Positions 46,385 through 59,150 of a DNA stretch of 64,000 nucleotides are shown piece by piece. The stretch's first letter is position 1; each line of letters starts with the position of its first letter. Below the pieces are notes generated by a model that saw only the letters and a program-made list of their open reading frames with translations, had not been told where the DNA came from and did no database searches. The DNA comes from Ceratopteris richardii (taxonomy: Eukaryota > Streptophyta > Polypodiopsida > Polypodiales > Pteridaceae): positions 86,656,026 to 86,720,025 of the forward strand of contig CM035406.1 of NCBI GenBank assembly GCA_020310875.1. The letters run 5' to 3'. The position numbers and the translations under genes were made by a program.

Positions 46385-48795
46385 GAAGTGGTGCATGTAT
46401 GCATGCGAATTTCTGATGATACGCATGAGGATGCATAATGTATGCATAATTTAGATATGCATAAGAAGATATGAATGCATGTGTAGGCATAAGACTTAGA
46501 TGCATGTATGCATGAAGAAATGAATAGATGTGTATAGATCTCTATGATAAGAATTGAAAGTAAAACGTGAGTGTGTTTTATGTTTCATAAAAAATACTTA
46601 TGTTTTTTCCTTATGATTTATTTGCAAAGAACATTGACGAATATTGAAGAGCATTGACGAGCAGTTGAGATCCGAAGATTGGAGTTGCATACACGCTTCT
46701 TGCTCCACTTTACTTATATCAATTCCTTTTAAGTTAATCTTGTATCAGGATTTTGGTGATTTATCCTAGCATTCGTACTTATAGTTGTATAAGGTTATTG
46801 AAGTAGTTTCCATTCATTAGCATTATCAAGAAAACAGTTTTAGAATTATTCTTTGATCAATTGGAAATTTATATTGTTCTATATTTTTGGATGTCTGGGA
46901 GTAATGAGTCTATGAATAAGTTTGTGAATAATGAGTCTACGAATGAAAATATCATTTCTACATCTTTTATTTTTGAGTATTTGTTGCCTCCATTGATAAA
47001 TAATACCACTCAATCCAAGCAAAACGTAGCTAATATAGAATAATAAGAAGAGGAGTTCATCAAAGATCGCATTACTAGTGAAACCTTAGTCTCACAATCT
47101 TATGAGCATGGTCTATCTAGGTATCAAGCTGCACAACCATATGGATAATAGTTAAATAGGTTTATCTTATATATTCTATAGCTTAGGCCATTAGACATAA
47201 ATAAACTCTTATCACATTACTCAATCGCATCTTACATCCTAAAGTACGCTAAAAAAACACCGTGCATGTAGTCACGTAGTGAGGCCATAGCAGATTCAAT
47301 TCTAGTTTGCCCGTTGGTCTCCATTCATACCCCTCGACATTTGGTGAACCCAAGGTGAATCATGATAATTGCGTGCTTAGGATTGTTGGGCGTGTTTTAG
47401 TATTGATTAAAGAAACTTACCTTTATATTCTTCTTGTTTGCAAGTGAGTGGAGAAAGAAGCCGCAACGACAAGTTGAGACTTTGTTCGCACAGTTCCTTT
47501 TCTCTGGTTGTTGAGGGTTGTTCCCTAGGGAACTGAGCACCTCCACGGGAAGAGGGGCATTCAAGATGGAGGAGCCTCGACACTTCTCCTCCCCCCCATC
47601 GACAAGAAGAAAAGTTTGTATTTAGTTCTTAATTTTAGACTATTAAACTTCTCCTACAACAAATGTAAAGGTAATGGTTATTAAGGTTCATTTACATTTG
47701 CACAGAAAGTTTACATATATCACTAGCCCTCATAAAAGGATTGTTTTGATTTCACATTACATTAGGAAAGAGTCTCAACTGCTTGTCCATGCTCTTCAAT
47801 GCTTGTCAATGCTCTCTGCAAAAAAATCATTAGGAAAAGCATAAGTATTTTTTATGAAACATAAAACACACTCATGTTTTACTTTCAATTCTTATCATAG
47901 AGATGTATACACAATTATTCATTTCTTCATGCATACATGCATCTAACTCTAATGCCTACACATGCATTCATATCTTCTTATGCATATATTATGCATCCTC
48001 ATGCATATCATCAGACATTCTCATGCATACATGCACCACTTGCAAACATGCATCTTTATTACACTCATTCATGCATACATATATTTCATGCATATATATT
48101 CAACACATTCACTTATGCACATGTACATGCATTCTCAATCACACACACCTATGTATGGCACATGCACATATCATTCATGCACATGTACTCTTGCATACTT
48201 ATAGATTTATACTCTCATTTAGATACTCATAGATGCACATGCACACACTCCTCATGCATACATGCACATATCTATCTCATACACACATATGTACTCACTT
48301 CACATTCTCATGCATCTAACTCTTATGCATACATGCTCTCACACACACTCATGCATGCATACATTAGCTCTCATATGCATGCACACACACTATCATATTC
48401 ATCTAATATGCATATGCATTTCATACTTTCATGAACATGCACCATCATTATGCATACATGCACTCTAATGCATACATCTATTTCATACATGCACATGCAC
48501 AAATTCATTTATGCACATGCAATCTCATTCATACATTAATTTCATATTCATGCATATGCTCATGCATACATTTATGCATTTACATGGAATAATGCATATA
48601 CTCATGCACACATGTATGTATATGCATGCACTCATGCACATGTAATATGCACATGCATACATACATACTCATATGTATGCACAGGTTGCATGTTCATTCA
48701 CATAAAACACACAATCACATGCACTTATACATATTCATGTTTATACCCAATCACCTTACATCCTTCCTAGATGGGCATAGGCTTAATAATTTAAG
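46385..48795. mobile_element. Hairpin element G with CATGCA-rich tail, U3
   Basis: Arms at about 46,385-46,675 and 47,762-48,036. The primer-site-like TTTGGTGAACCCAAGG is at 47,340, a short poly-C at 47,588 and the CATGCA array at 47,925-48,745. Close copy of the U1 and U2 versions. Confidence 0.55.
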
Positions 48796-48896
48796 TTGAA
48801 TGCTTGATTAGAAGTCTCTTAAACCAATACTACAAGACCTGAGGATTCTCTAACCATAACAAACCAATATTTTTTCTCTTTCTAGAATATAACCAA

Positions 48897-51800
48897 TGTC
48901 GATATATTTAGGTAGTGATGTGTGTGAACACACTAGGACTACCGGGGCACTTTGTTCCCTCTTTAGGAGGTTTTTTTCCCCCGGCTTGTATATACGCCTA
49001 TTGCCCTTGTGGGCTACTTATGTTTGTACATTATCTAGTAATACATTCAGTATTGTGTGTTGTGCTCCAAGCTTCTTCTTCTTCCTAGTACTGTTAGCAT
49101 GCTTCCGTAGATGTCTAACTCCAACAATCGGTATCAGAGCAGGTCGTCACTTCATCTAGGGCACCGTCGACACTCCTTTGGTTGTAGTCTCAAAATCATA
49201 TGAATTTTGGTGAGCATACTCAGCTTGTTCTTCAAAATCGTGATATGAGCTCGTTTCGGCCTCTGAACGCACTATCGCAGTGCTTCTGTAGGCTATTTCA
49301 TCTTTTTGTGCCAAAGGTATATACCAGTTTTTTTTCACTAGTATAAGCGTCTCAAAGTCTGCTACAGGTCTAGCAGAATTCATCTGGGTAGTTTTGTTCA
49401 ACTTTTTGCAATACAATCAATTTTCTGCATCAAGGCATTTTAGTCACCGGCCATGGCTGAAAGTAGTGATGTATTCCGTATGTTGGCTATTGAGGATAAG
49501 TTGGATGGTACCAACTACCCGTTATGGGCTTATATGATGCGACATGTGTTGGTTGCAAAAGGACTGTGGAACATTGTGTAGGGTGTCAAAAAATGTCCTA
49601 TCACACTTGCAATTGTTACAACTGCAGGTACTGAAGCTGATGCAAAAGGTGTCGAAGATGATGATATTCTGCATATTCCTGTTTGTGCTACGCTTTTTGC
49701 TACACCTACTGTCGAGCAGATTTGCTAGGATGGCAGAGATGCCCAGGCACATGCATTGATAGCTTTGTCTATCAAACGTGCCATTATTCCTCACATTCGC
49801 TCTTGCAGATCAGCTAAGGATGCTTGGGATACACTTACCACATTGTACCAAGCTACGAATGAGGCTCATGTTGCTTACCTCAAAAAACAGTTGGAGAGTG
49901 AGCACATGAATGAAGGTGATTCTATGGACAGTTTCCTAACAAAGATCAAAGACTTGAAGATACAATTGATTTCTGCTACTGAGGTTATACCAGATAGCTC
50001 ACTTCTGCAGACCGTTCTGAATAGTCTTCCTAATTCATATCAGAGTTTTGCTTCTACTCTTCCATTGATGATGAAAGGCAATCTAAATGCCTTACCATTT
50101 GAGGAGTTAGTCTCTGTTTTGTTGCAGGAAGATCAGTCGAGGCAGAAGAGGTCCATTATGTGAGTTGCAAATCAAGCTTTCTTGGCTAGTCAAAAGGGCA
50201 AAGGAAAATGCAACTCTTCAACTAGTAAGCAGAAATCGCTAATTCTGCATATTCGAAGAAGGAAGATAAAGATGAGAAGAAATAAAAAAAATAGAAATTG
50301 TTTTGTAAGTACTGTAAAGCGAATGATCATATCTTAAAGAACTGTCCAAAACTGGCTGCTAAAGAGGCAAAGAAGAAAGAGGCTGGAATGGCTGTTGTAT
50401 AGGCCTATACACCAAAAATAGAGTCTGCTAATCTTGTGCAGGAAGAAGAATGGGTGTTTACTATTGTCTGCAGTTTTGACCCATCTTCTCATGAGCAGTG
50501 CATGTCTGCAGTAGACTCAGATGTTTGGTATTTTGAAAGTGGGGTGACCAAACATATTACCTTACAGCACAGTTTCTTCTCTTCACTCAAGCCTGTTCCT
50601 ATAGGGAATACTGTTACATGCACCAACAACTCCTCTTATCCTGCTATGGGAGTTGGTAAGATCATTTTGACTACTGTTGATGGTAGTTCTTTCACTTTGT
50701 CAGATGCTTTATTTGTGCCACGGATCAAGAAGAACATGTTATCAGTTTCTGCATTAGCCAAGATTGGCTTGGTTGTGAAATTTGTTGATGACAGATGTAC
50801 AGTTCATGATCTGTCAAATGGTGATGTGATTATTGCTTCTGGCATTTTATGTCGTGGGCTGTATAAGCTCGTAGACTATGAAAGATCTGTAAATGATTTA
50901 ACATGTGCAGTAAATGATTCTCAGGCTATGTTAGATGCGAAGCTTTGGCATGCACGCTTTGGTCATCTGAATTTTGCTAGTTTGCTATACCTGTAGAAAT
51001 CTGAAATGGTGTCCTCTTTGCCCAAACTTGAAGCACCTAGAAAACATGTTTGTGAAGGCTGTATTTTGGGCAAAATAAAGCGTTCGTCCTTTCCAAAAGA
51101 CGGTTCAAATCGGGCTACTCAGAAATTGGAGCTTGTACATAGTGATGTATGTGGTCCTATGTAGACACCTTGTTTTGGGAATTATCTTTACTTCGTGAGT
51201 TTCATCGATCATTTTTCTAGGCATGCATGGGTATATCCATTGAAGGCAAAGTCTGAAGCATTCATGTGCTTCAAACAGTTTTTGGTTTTGATTGAAAATC
51301 TGTCAGCATGTAAAATGAGCACCCTCCGTTTTGATCGAGGGGGGAATATATGTCTTCTAATCTTAATGCATTTCTGGCTGAACGTGGGATAAAACACCAG
51401 TGTACAGTTTCATATACACCTCAATAGAATGGAGTTGCTTAATGAAAGAACAAATCACTCATGGAGATGGCGAGGTGTATGGTCAAAAGTCAAGCTTTAC
51501 GACATAGTTTTTGGCTTGAGGCTGTCATGTGTGGAGCATATATACTGAACAAGTGTCCCACTAAAGCGGTGCAGTCTATCACTCCATATGAGGCTCGGCA
51601 TGACCGCAAGCTCATGTGCATGTTTTTTGTTGTTTGGCATCTGCATTAGTGCCTGAACAACAACGCAGAAAATTGGATGATAAAGTAGTAAAATGTATTC
51701 TTGTTGGGTACAGTTCTGAAAGTAAAGGCTATCGTCTGTATCATCCACAAACTAAATGCATTCTGGTTAGCCATGATGTTGTTTTTGTGGAAGATGCTAT

Positions 51801-53842
51801 TTATCCATTGCTTTCATGTACTAAGGAGACACCTGTTAGCTCCAAAGACATGTATGATACTTTGTTGCCTCCTTTTACAGGTGAGCAGTCTAGTGTTGGT
51901 CCTAATGAGGCAACTTCTTAGCCTTTGTAGGTTTCATGTGATGATGCAGATAATTCCATATCTGATGCAGATGCACATGATGCACTTATTGATGAGAGAG
52001 CTGATATTGAGCAGGCAAGAACTATGCCAAAATAGCCGGTGCAGACCTTGCATGACAGCAAATTAGATGCACCTCTCTCATATCATACTCATTCAGGCTC
52101 TCATAGTACCTCTTTTGCATCAGATTGCTATGCTTTGGCTGCATCTAGTCTCTCTTATGAGAATGAGCCTTTTTCGTTTGATGAAGCACAAAATTAAAAA
52201 AATTGGATGGCTGCTATGCAATCTGAATATGATGCTATAATGAAGAATGGTACTTGCTTTTTATGTGACCTGCCTCTTGGCAAGAAGGCCATTGGCACTA
52301 AGTGGGTATACAAGCTGAAGCATAAACCGGATGGTACAGTTGACAGGTATAAGGCTAGACTTGTTGCAAAGGCTTATGCACAAGAAAGAGGCATTGATTT
52401 TGATGAGACCTTTGCACCTACATGCCATATGACTACTGTTCGGAGCATCTATGCACTTGCAGCTCATCATGGTTGGAATGTACATCAGTTGGACATTAAA
52501 ACAGCATTTCTAAATGGTGACTTGCATGAAGAAGTGTATGTTTTTCATCCCCGTGGCTTTGTGTAGAAAGGGCATGAAAACCAGGTGTGCAAGTTAAAGA
52601 AGGCATTATATGGTTTAAAGCAAGCACCACGTGCTTGGTATGAGAAGATACATGCCTATCTGATTGCACATGGTTTTGAGAACAATCCAACTGAAAGCAC
52701 CTTATATGTTAAGCATGCTAATGATGTGCTTCTCATCATTGTTGTCTATGTTGATGACATGCTGCTCACTAGTCCTATTGAGAAGCATATTGCTAATTTT
52801 AACGCTGATTTGCATGCCTCGTTTTGCATCACTATTTGGGCATTCGGTTTATGCAAGTTGATGGTGGAATGGTTTTGTGTCAAACGAAATATATTGACAC
52901 ATTATTGCAGCATTTTGGTCTTGAAGACGATAAGCCTATTGCCACTCCTATGGAGATAGGTTACGATTGAGTCTTCAAGATGTTGGAGATGCATTTGATG
53001 TTGTTCTCTATCAGTAGGTTGTTGGATGCTTGATTTACTTATGCATTACTCAGCGAGATATTCAGTTTGCTATCTCACAGATGAGCAGGTTTATGCATTG
53101 CCCAAGAGTCAAGCATTGGTAGGCAGTTAAACCCATATTTTGCTATTTGAGTGGTACTCGACTACTTGGGTTGTTTTATCCCAAGGGGGGGGATCACTAA
53201 CGCCAGATTTGCATGGTTTTTATTACTCTGATTGGGCTAGTTGTTATGACACTCGTGTGTCCACTAGTGGCTTTTGGTTCATGCTTGGTAGCTCATGTAT
53301 ATCTTGGTTTGGTTGAGTAAGAAGCAGCCTACTATGGCCACTTCCAATTGTGAGGCTGAGTATAGGGAAGCTTTCACAGCGATTGTTGAGTGTGTGTGGC
53401 TGAGACGCCTTATGGCTGATTTGGGTGTTGGTGAGACTTCTGCCACCACCATCTTCACATACAGTTAGAGCACATTGGTAGTTGCGAGGAACCCTATGTT
53501 CCATGCTCGCACTAAGCACATTGAGGTACATTATCACTATGTCAGAAGAGGTTCTTTGCTAGGGAGATCAGCTTGGCACATGTGCCCATGCAGGAGAACA
53601 TTGCAAACCTTTTCACAAAGGCTCTGCCAAGGGAGAAGTTTGAAGCTTTCCGCAAATCTTTGGGCTTACTTCCATTTGTGTGTGCACACACTAGGACCGT
53701 CGGGGCACTTTTTTCCCTCTTTAGGAGGTTTTTTTCCCCCGGCTTGTATATACGCCTATTGCCCTAATGGGCTACTTATGTTTGTACATTCTCTAGTAAT
53801 ACATTCAGTATTGTGTGTCGTGCTCCAAGCTTTTTGATCTTC
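48897..53842 (+). mobile_element. Ty1-copia element C1, broken
   Basis: The 5' LTR (48,897-49,126) ends CCAACA and is followed by the tRNA-Met type site CGGTATCAGAGC (49,129-49,140). In order come gag (from 49,452, MAESSDVFRMLAIEDKLDGT; UBN2-like part 49,756-50,163), knuckle (about 50,310), protease (DVWYFESGVTKHIT, 50,518), GAG-pre-integrase (LWHARFGHLNFASLLYL, 50,940), integrase (51,060-51,650), linker (51,660-52,190), RT (52,207-52,960, with KWVYKLKHKPDGTVDRYKAR and VYVDDMLL), RNase H (53,200-53,640) and an incomplete 3' LTR (about 53,678-53,842). Total about 4.95 kb. Around ten or more breaks. It is inserted in block U3 and is the best-preserved C-family copy here. Confidence 0.87.
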
Positions 53843-53846
53843 CTTG

Positions 53847-53907
<61 letters not shown>

Positions 53908-53946
53908 TGCACAAACATCAGCCAGATATGCTCCGCAGATACGCCA

Positions 53947-54036
<90 letters not shown>

Positions 54037-54075
54037 CCCCTTCCCCATCCCTCCCTCCCCCCTCTCTCTCTCTCA
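53847..54075. repeat. (CT)n microsatellite
   Basis: Two long CTCTCT runs separated by about 70 bases of other sequence, directly against the end of the C1 3' LTR. The Ser/Leu frames here are composition only. Confidence 0.92.
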
Positions 54076-54496
54076 CACTTATTTAATTACTCATATATAT
54101 AGATAGACACATAGGTGTATACCCATAACCCCACATATACACTTAGACACTTAGGGTAAAACCTAATACATGTATGCACAAGTAGGGTATATAGATGGTC
54201 ACATGTTAATTAAGTAGTCATGCAGTTTCACACACATAGTTGTCTAGACACTCTTTCCCATATTTATTAACACAAGAATTCATATGATGAGGTGTGATCA
54301 GTTTACATCTTCATAGATTTACCACTTGCAGGTACTAGAGAGAGATTAGTCAAATAAAAGAAACTTATAAAAAATGTTTGAGAGAGTTTAGAGATATCCA
54401 CCCTAGAAGTGAAAATTTTAATTTTCCTGTTTGTCAATTCGAAGGATGAAATCGTTCCAACAACGGAATGTTGATGGGCATGTTAAAAATCTATCG
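54076..54496. other. Unassigned AT-rich region
   Basis: No gene, LTR or RNA is visible. The region is single-copy within the window. Confidence 0.5.
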
Positions 54497-54955
54497 TGTT
54501 GGTACAATTAGAAAGCCCAAGTGTTTAGCCAATTATGCAATATTACACATCATTTCATTTCCTCAAAAGAAAGGACTACATGTGAGCATATTCTAGTCAT
54601 TTTCGACATAGTTACTTTGGATAATTGCAAAAGACAAGAGAATAAGGAATATCTTAAAGTTAGGGAGCTGAGATCACAACTCATGAGGTAGGAGGAATGA
54701 ATTCAAATCATCCCTAAAGTGTAGGATCACTCTTAGGTGAGGGAAAGTTCAAATCCAACTCAAATATGAGTATAAAAAGAATTCTTTTCGTCATGGGCTA
54801 GGAGATCCCTTCATAGAGACATTGAGCTAAATCAATGAGCATACATTGAGCTCACCTCATGTCTAATTAGTCCACTACACTTCTCTTGTATCATATGTTC
54901 ATTAGCATATACATTTGGGTACATTTTGGTACATTTTGTCAAGTCTCTATTGTTC
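54497..54955 (+). repeat. Lone family B LTR (plus)
   Basis: Begins TGTTGGTACAATTAG and aligns by eye along the whole of the minus-strand LTRs at 13,342-13,808 and 60,547-61,017. No B internal sequence lies on either side, so it is probably a solo LTR. C2 begins immediately to its right. Confidence 0.7.
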
Positions 54956-55936
54956 TGTTAATATATTTAGGTAGTGATGTGTGTGAACACTCTAGGACCG
55001 CCGAGGCATTTTTTTCCCTCTTTAGGAGGTTTTTTCCCCCCAGCTTGTATATACGCCAACAATTGGTATCAGAGAAGGTCGTCGCTTCATCTAGGGCACC
55101 GTCAACACTCCTCCATTTGCATTCTCAGATTCGCACAAAATTTGGTGAGCATACTCAGGCTGTTTCAGAGATCAAAACACCTTCGCCCTGTTGTGCCGAA
55201 ATCGCGATCTGAGCTCGTTTCAGCCTTCGAATGCACTACCGTAATGCTTATGCAAGCTATTTCATCTTTTGATGCTTGAGATAAACTTACCACATTGTAC
55301 CAAGCTAGGAATGAGGCTCGTGTTGCTTACCTCCGAAAACAATTGGAGAGTGAGCACATGAATGAAGGTGATTCTATGGACAGTTTCATAACAAAGATCA
55401 AAGACTTGAAGGAACAGTTGATTTCTCCTGATGAGATTATACCAAATAGCTCACTTGTGCAGACTATTATGAATGGTCTTCCTGATTCATATCTGAGTTT
55501 TACTTCTACTCTTCGGTTGATGATGAAAGGCAATCCAAATGCTTTGTCATTTGAGGAGTTAGTCTCTGTTATGTTGCAGGAAAATCATTCCAGGCAGAAC
55601 AGGCCCATTATGCGTGTTGCAGATCAAACTTTCCTGGCTAGTCAGAAGGGCAAAGGAAAATGGAGCTCTTCTCTACACCAAAAACAGAGTCTGCTAATCT
55701 TGTGCAGGAAGAAGAATGGGTGATTTGTATTGTCTACAGTTTTGACCCATCTTCTCATGAGCAATGCATGTCTGCAGTAGACTCAGATGTTTGGTATTTT
55801 CATAGTGGGGTGACCAAACATATTACCTCGTAGCGCAGTTTCTTCTCTTCACTAGAGCCTACCCCTACAAGGAATATTGTTACATGCACCAACAACTCCT
55901 CTTATCCTGTTATGGGAGTTAGTAAGATCATTTTGA
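54956..55936 (+). mobile_element. C-family copia fragment C2 (LTR, primer site, gag, protease start)
   Basis: It starts with an incomplete C LTR ending GCCAACA (55,061), then TTGGTATCAGAG, a gag frame (55,295-55,723, KKQLE-type UBN2 region with MKGNPNALSFEELVSVML) and a protease start (DVWYFHSGVTKHIT, about 55,790). Broken. The right edge joins family B leader. Element C3 at 63,361 may be the other part of the same insertion. Confidence 0.78.
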
Positions 55937-56690
55937 CTACTTGCTCATAGGTTAGCATTGCCTAGTCTATTGAGAAACAATGTTGTTTGCTTCCCATTAG
56001 AAGGGATTTGATGACTATGTTCCATGCAATGTCTAAATGCTTCTGCCATTTTCCTCATTGACTTAGCAAGGCTTTGCATGAAATATAGAATCTCTTTGAG
56101 AGTATCATGCTTAATGTTAATGGGCATATATTTGTGGATTAATGCTTGCAAGCAGTCAACAAAGCTTCTGAACTTTCTAATAGTGCAAGAGATAAGCATT
56201 CAATGAAAGAATATGAATAAGTCAACCAATTTCAAAAGACATCACAAGAAGAAAAAAATGGATAAAGAAGTTCACATAGTGGTAGACCTACAAGAGGATG
56301 AGCAAGATCTTGATGAAATAGCAGCTCCACCAATGCCCAAAATATGGGATGTGAAGTTTCCAACAAAAGTTTGCATTAAAACACATAACTTGCATGTTCT
56401 AAATATTTGAAAAAACCTTCGATTTTGTGAGCCAAAAGTGCTCAATAATTTTCTAAGAGCTTGCGACCTCGTATGAACTGACTAGGGATCATCCCGATTT
56501 TAAGAATCTAGAAGATCTGTAGATATAGTCATCTTCTATGATTCATATCTCAAGTTTAACTAAACCAAACGTGATAAAAATGTATAAGCAAGTAGTAGAC
56601 ACTTCAATCTAACTAACCCAATTTCATGCACGCAAATGATTAAGCATACGCAAAAGAATCAATTCCACAAGATCACTATAATGATGAAGA
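55937..56690 (-). repeat. Family B leader fragment (minus)
   Basis: Matches the flanks of A1 joined together (1-260 plus 12,681-13,341), showing the pre-insertion form of the sequence around AATGTTA[AG]TGGGCATAT. A plus-strand frame at 56,213-56,410 (KEVHIVVDLQEDEQDLDEIA) is not preserved in other copies. Confidence 0.65.
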
Positions 56691-56935
56691 TGTAGCAAAA
56701 AATTGTAGGCAGAGATATACAAGAAACGTATCAAAATGTATATGCAAATAAGAATATGATACAAACGAAGTATAGAAGACTACTCATACATGCAGGGAGC
56801 TCAATGTATGTTGATTCATGTAGCTCAATGTCTCTTAGAATGGCTCTTGTAGGTCGTGACTAAAATCATGTCTATTTATACTCATATTTGAGTTCCAATT
56901 CGAATTTTCCCTCACCTAAAACTGATCCTATTGAG
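56691..56935 (-). repeat. Partial LTR of family B (minus)
   Basis: Corresponds to the 3' part of the minus-strand B LTR (TGTAGC... to ...CCTCACCTAAAACTGATCC) and ends at an unrelated AT-rich repeat. Confidence 0.65.
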
Positions 56936-57150
56936 TAATAAAATACTATGTTTTTGTAATAAAATACTTTAGAATCACTTTTTTTATTGTCTATCATGTT
57001 TATGGAGATTATTTCTAATAGAGGATTTGTGCTATTTTATTATATTCCTTATCCCTACAAAAATATAGAAATACAATTCTTAATCGTTGTGCGCTATCCC
57101 CTACACGTCCATAGTGGGTGAAAGTGAAGGTAACAACGACGATGGAAAAG
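56936..57150. repeat. Repeat shared with 24,530-24,750
   Basis: Shared phrases include 'ATAGAAATACAATTCTTAATC' in part, 'GTGGATGAAAGTGAAGGTAAC' in part and 'AGAGGATTTGTGCTATTTT'. It lies at the left of family B leader sequence in both places, so it is likely part of that family. Confidence 0.6.
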
Positions 57151-57690
57151 GTGACCATGCTCATTTATCGATCTCACTAGCTGGCAAGTCTTACTTAGTA
57201 GACTTGAATAGCCTTTGATATTGGTGCGGAGATTTTCGGGAAATATTTGAGTCAACAAGGGAATCAACAATCCGCATAGCATCTTGACTTCAACACCACT
57301 AATAGGAATGCTTCGGGTTTATGAGGTAGCTCTAGATGATCTGAGTGAGCTTTTCAAAGCTTTTCGATGTTTACTTCGTTCACTTGCGGTTTTACTTGAG
57401 CCTCTTGGACTGGTTTGTGTGACTCTTCTTTTTCATGCTCACCAGAGTAGAACTAAAGGTGCTTAGACTCACATGGTTATTCTATCGAGCTCCTTTTGAG
57501 TGGTAGGGATAGTCATTGAGGAGATGATTTATCATGCAATTGAGACAGTGAGGGTACTTGTATGCAGTGGCTGATGAAGCTATTCTTTCTTTATTATGTG
57601 CTATTGTATAGAGGATTGAGATGTGACGAAATGATTCATTGTGGACATTGTGCTTTGTGTACTCTACTCATTAGCATATCTTATGGGTAT
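57151..57690 (+). other. Single-copy island with a short open frame
   Basis: No match elsewhere in the window. A plus-strand frame from ATG 57,308 to 57,466 gives 52 residues (MLRVYEVALDDLSELFKAFR...) with a Leu-rich, partly helical look. I do not recognise it, and nothing else shows a gene. It may be a captured host exon fragment or decayed element sequence. Confidence 0.3.
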
Positions 57691-58000
57691 TTAGAAATAA
57701 TATTGCTATTGTAGGTTTGCTCATATTAATCTCTACAATTCCTAGAGCATGCATGGGTTGTCTAGATCGTATCCAACAAGATGCCATTAGCGGATTGTAG
57801 GGTTGGTCTACTAAAAGACATTGTGGAACATAAGGATTTGAATTTGATGTTTCTAAGTCTTGCTTCGAATACCCTACTTGCTTGGTCTCCAGGGCAGGTA
57901 GTGCAAGAGATCTACGACCACTTAAGCCTCTCCTACAAAGATTTCGAGATACATATTCACTAGGAAATTCCTCTAGGGAATTTGAGCCATACAATGCTTT
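57691..58000 (-). repeat. Family B 'tail' segment, copy 1
   Basis: Matches 59,151-59,440 and 62,511-62,800. The minus-strand peptide (SNSNPYVPQCLLVDQPYNPL, IRSRQPMHALGIVEINM) resembles the Ser/Arg/Pro linker between integrase and RT in copia proteins, but the match is weak. Confidence 0.5.
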
Positions 58001-59150
58001 CCTTGACTTTCATACACATTGTAGATATGATTGATCTTCAAAGCAAGAGGGTTGAGCCAAATACACCTCCTCTAAACTCCAACCATTTAGAAAAAAAATT
58101 TTGACATCCATTTGATAGATATTCCAAATCTTTGAAGATGCTACACTCATAAGTACTCTAAATGTGGGCATTTTCGCCATAGGTGACAATGTCTCTTCAT
58201 AGTGAATGCATTGGATTTGTGAAAATCCCTTTGCTACAAGCCTTGCTTTGTACCTGTTAAATGAGCCATCAAAATTCTTCTTTTCCTTGTAGATCCACCT
58301 TGAGCCAATGACCTTCATAAATGATTCCTTGGAAACCAATTCCCAAGACTCATTTTCTTGTTGAGATTCTATTTCTTCTTCCATGACATCTCTCCATTCT
58401 GGCTTCTTCATATGTAGATGTTTCTTCTCATTTTGTATCATGTGCTATGTAAATAGAACTCTTAGTGGCCAAAGAAGTGTCATAACCATACCTTTGTGGC
58501 TTCCTTTTTTCTCTAGTATACCTTCTTATAATTTGTTGAGATGATTTTGCCACATCTCTCATCTCCTACAACTTGGCTTTTCCTTTAGAGCTCCAAGAGT
58601 TAATTTCTCTTCTTGGAGTCTTGTGGTCATCTTGAAAATTACTTGATGCTTCAAGTGTAAGCTCATTCTCTTTTGACAATGTTGTAAAGTCTTCCTCTAG
58701 ATCATAAGGAAGTTTGATTTTCCTACAATCATCTTCAAACCAAGCGTTGTTTTCATCAAACACATCTCTACTTACAATAAAACCTTTATTTATTGGGTTT
58801 TATAACCTAAAACATTTTCTATTAAAGTCATAGCCAAAACATATACATTTATTTGCCTTTGGATCTAGTTTGCCTATGATTCGTTAAGGTATATGTGCAT
58901 TTGCTCTACACCCAAAGATCGTGAAATGATCAAGGCTAGCTCTTCTTTCAATCCATGGTTCATATGGTTTAATCCCATCTAATGTTTTTTATGGGATTTT
59001 ATTGATTAGATAGGGGCCGTGGATACAACCTCTGCCCATAAGTAATTCAGAAACTTCTTGTCATTTAGCATTGACCTTTCAGCCTCTACTATGGTTCTAT
59101 TTCTTCGCTTTGCTACTCCATTTTGCTCTAGGGTATACATGGTTCTATTT
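58001..59150 (-). pseudogene. Family B copia RT and integrase fragment (minus)
   Basis: Read right to left: integrase C-terminus (59,150-58,800), linker (FDENNAWFEDDCRKIKLPYD, 58,763-58,566) and RT (58,441-58,010, with GSRWIYKEKKNFDGSFNRYK and ARLVAKGFSQ). The RT block is open over 143 residues; elsewhere broken. It is the minus-strand counterpart of the U plus-strand pol. Confidence 0.82.

Noticed and set aside
53776-54106. Leu/Ser and Arg/Glu frames in the (CT)n tract
   Set aside because: Pure microsatellite translation on both strands.
56213-56410. Plus-strand frame KEVHIVVDLQEDEQDLDEIA in family B leader
   Set aside because: It is not kept open in the equivalent sequence at 12,800, 41,380 or 60,010.
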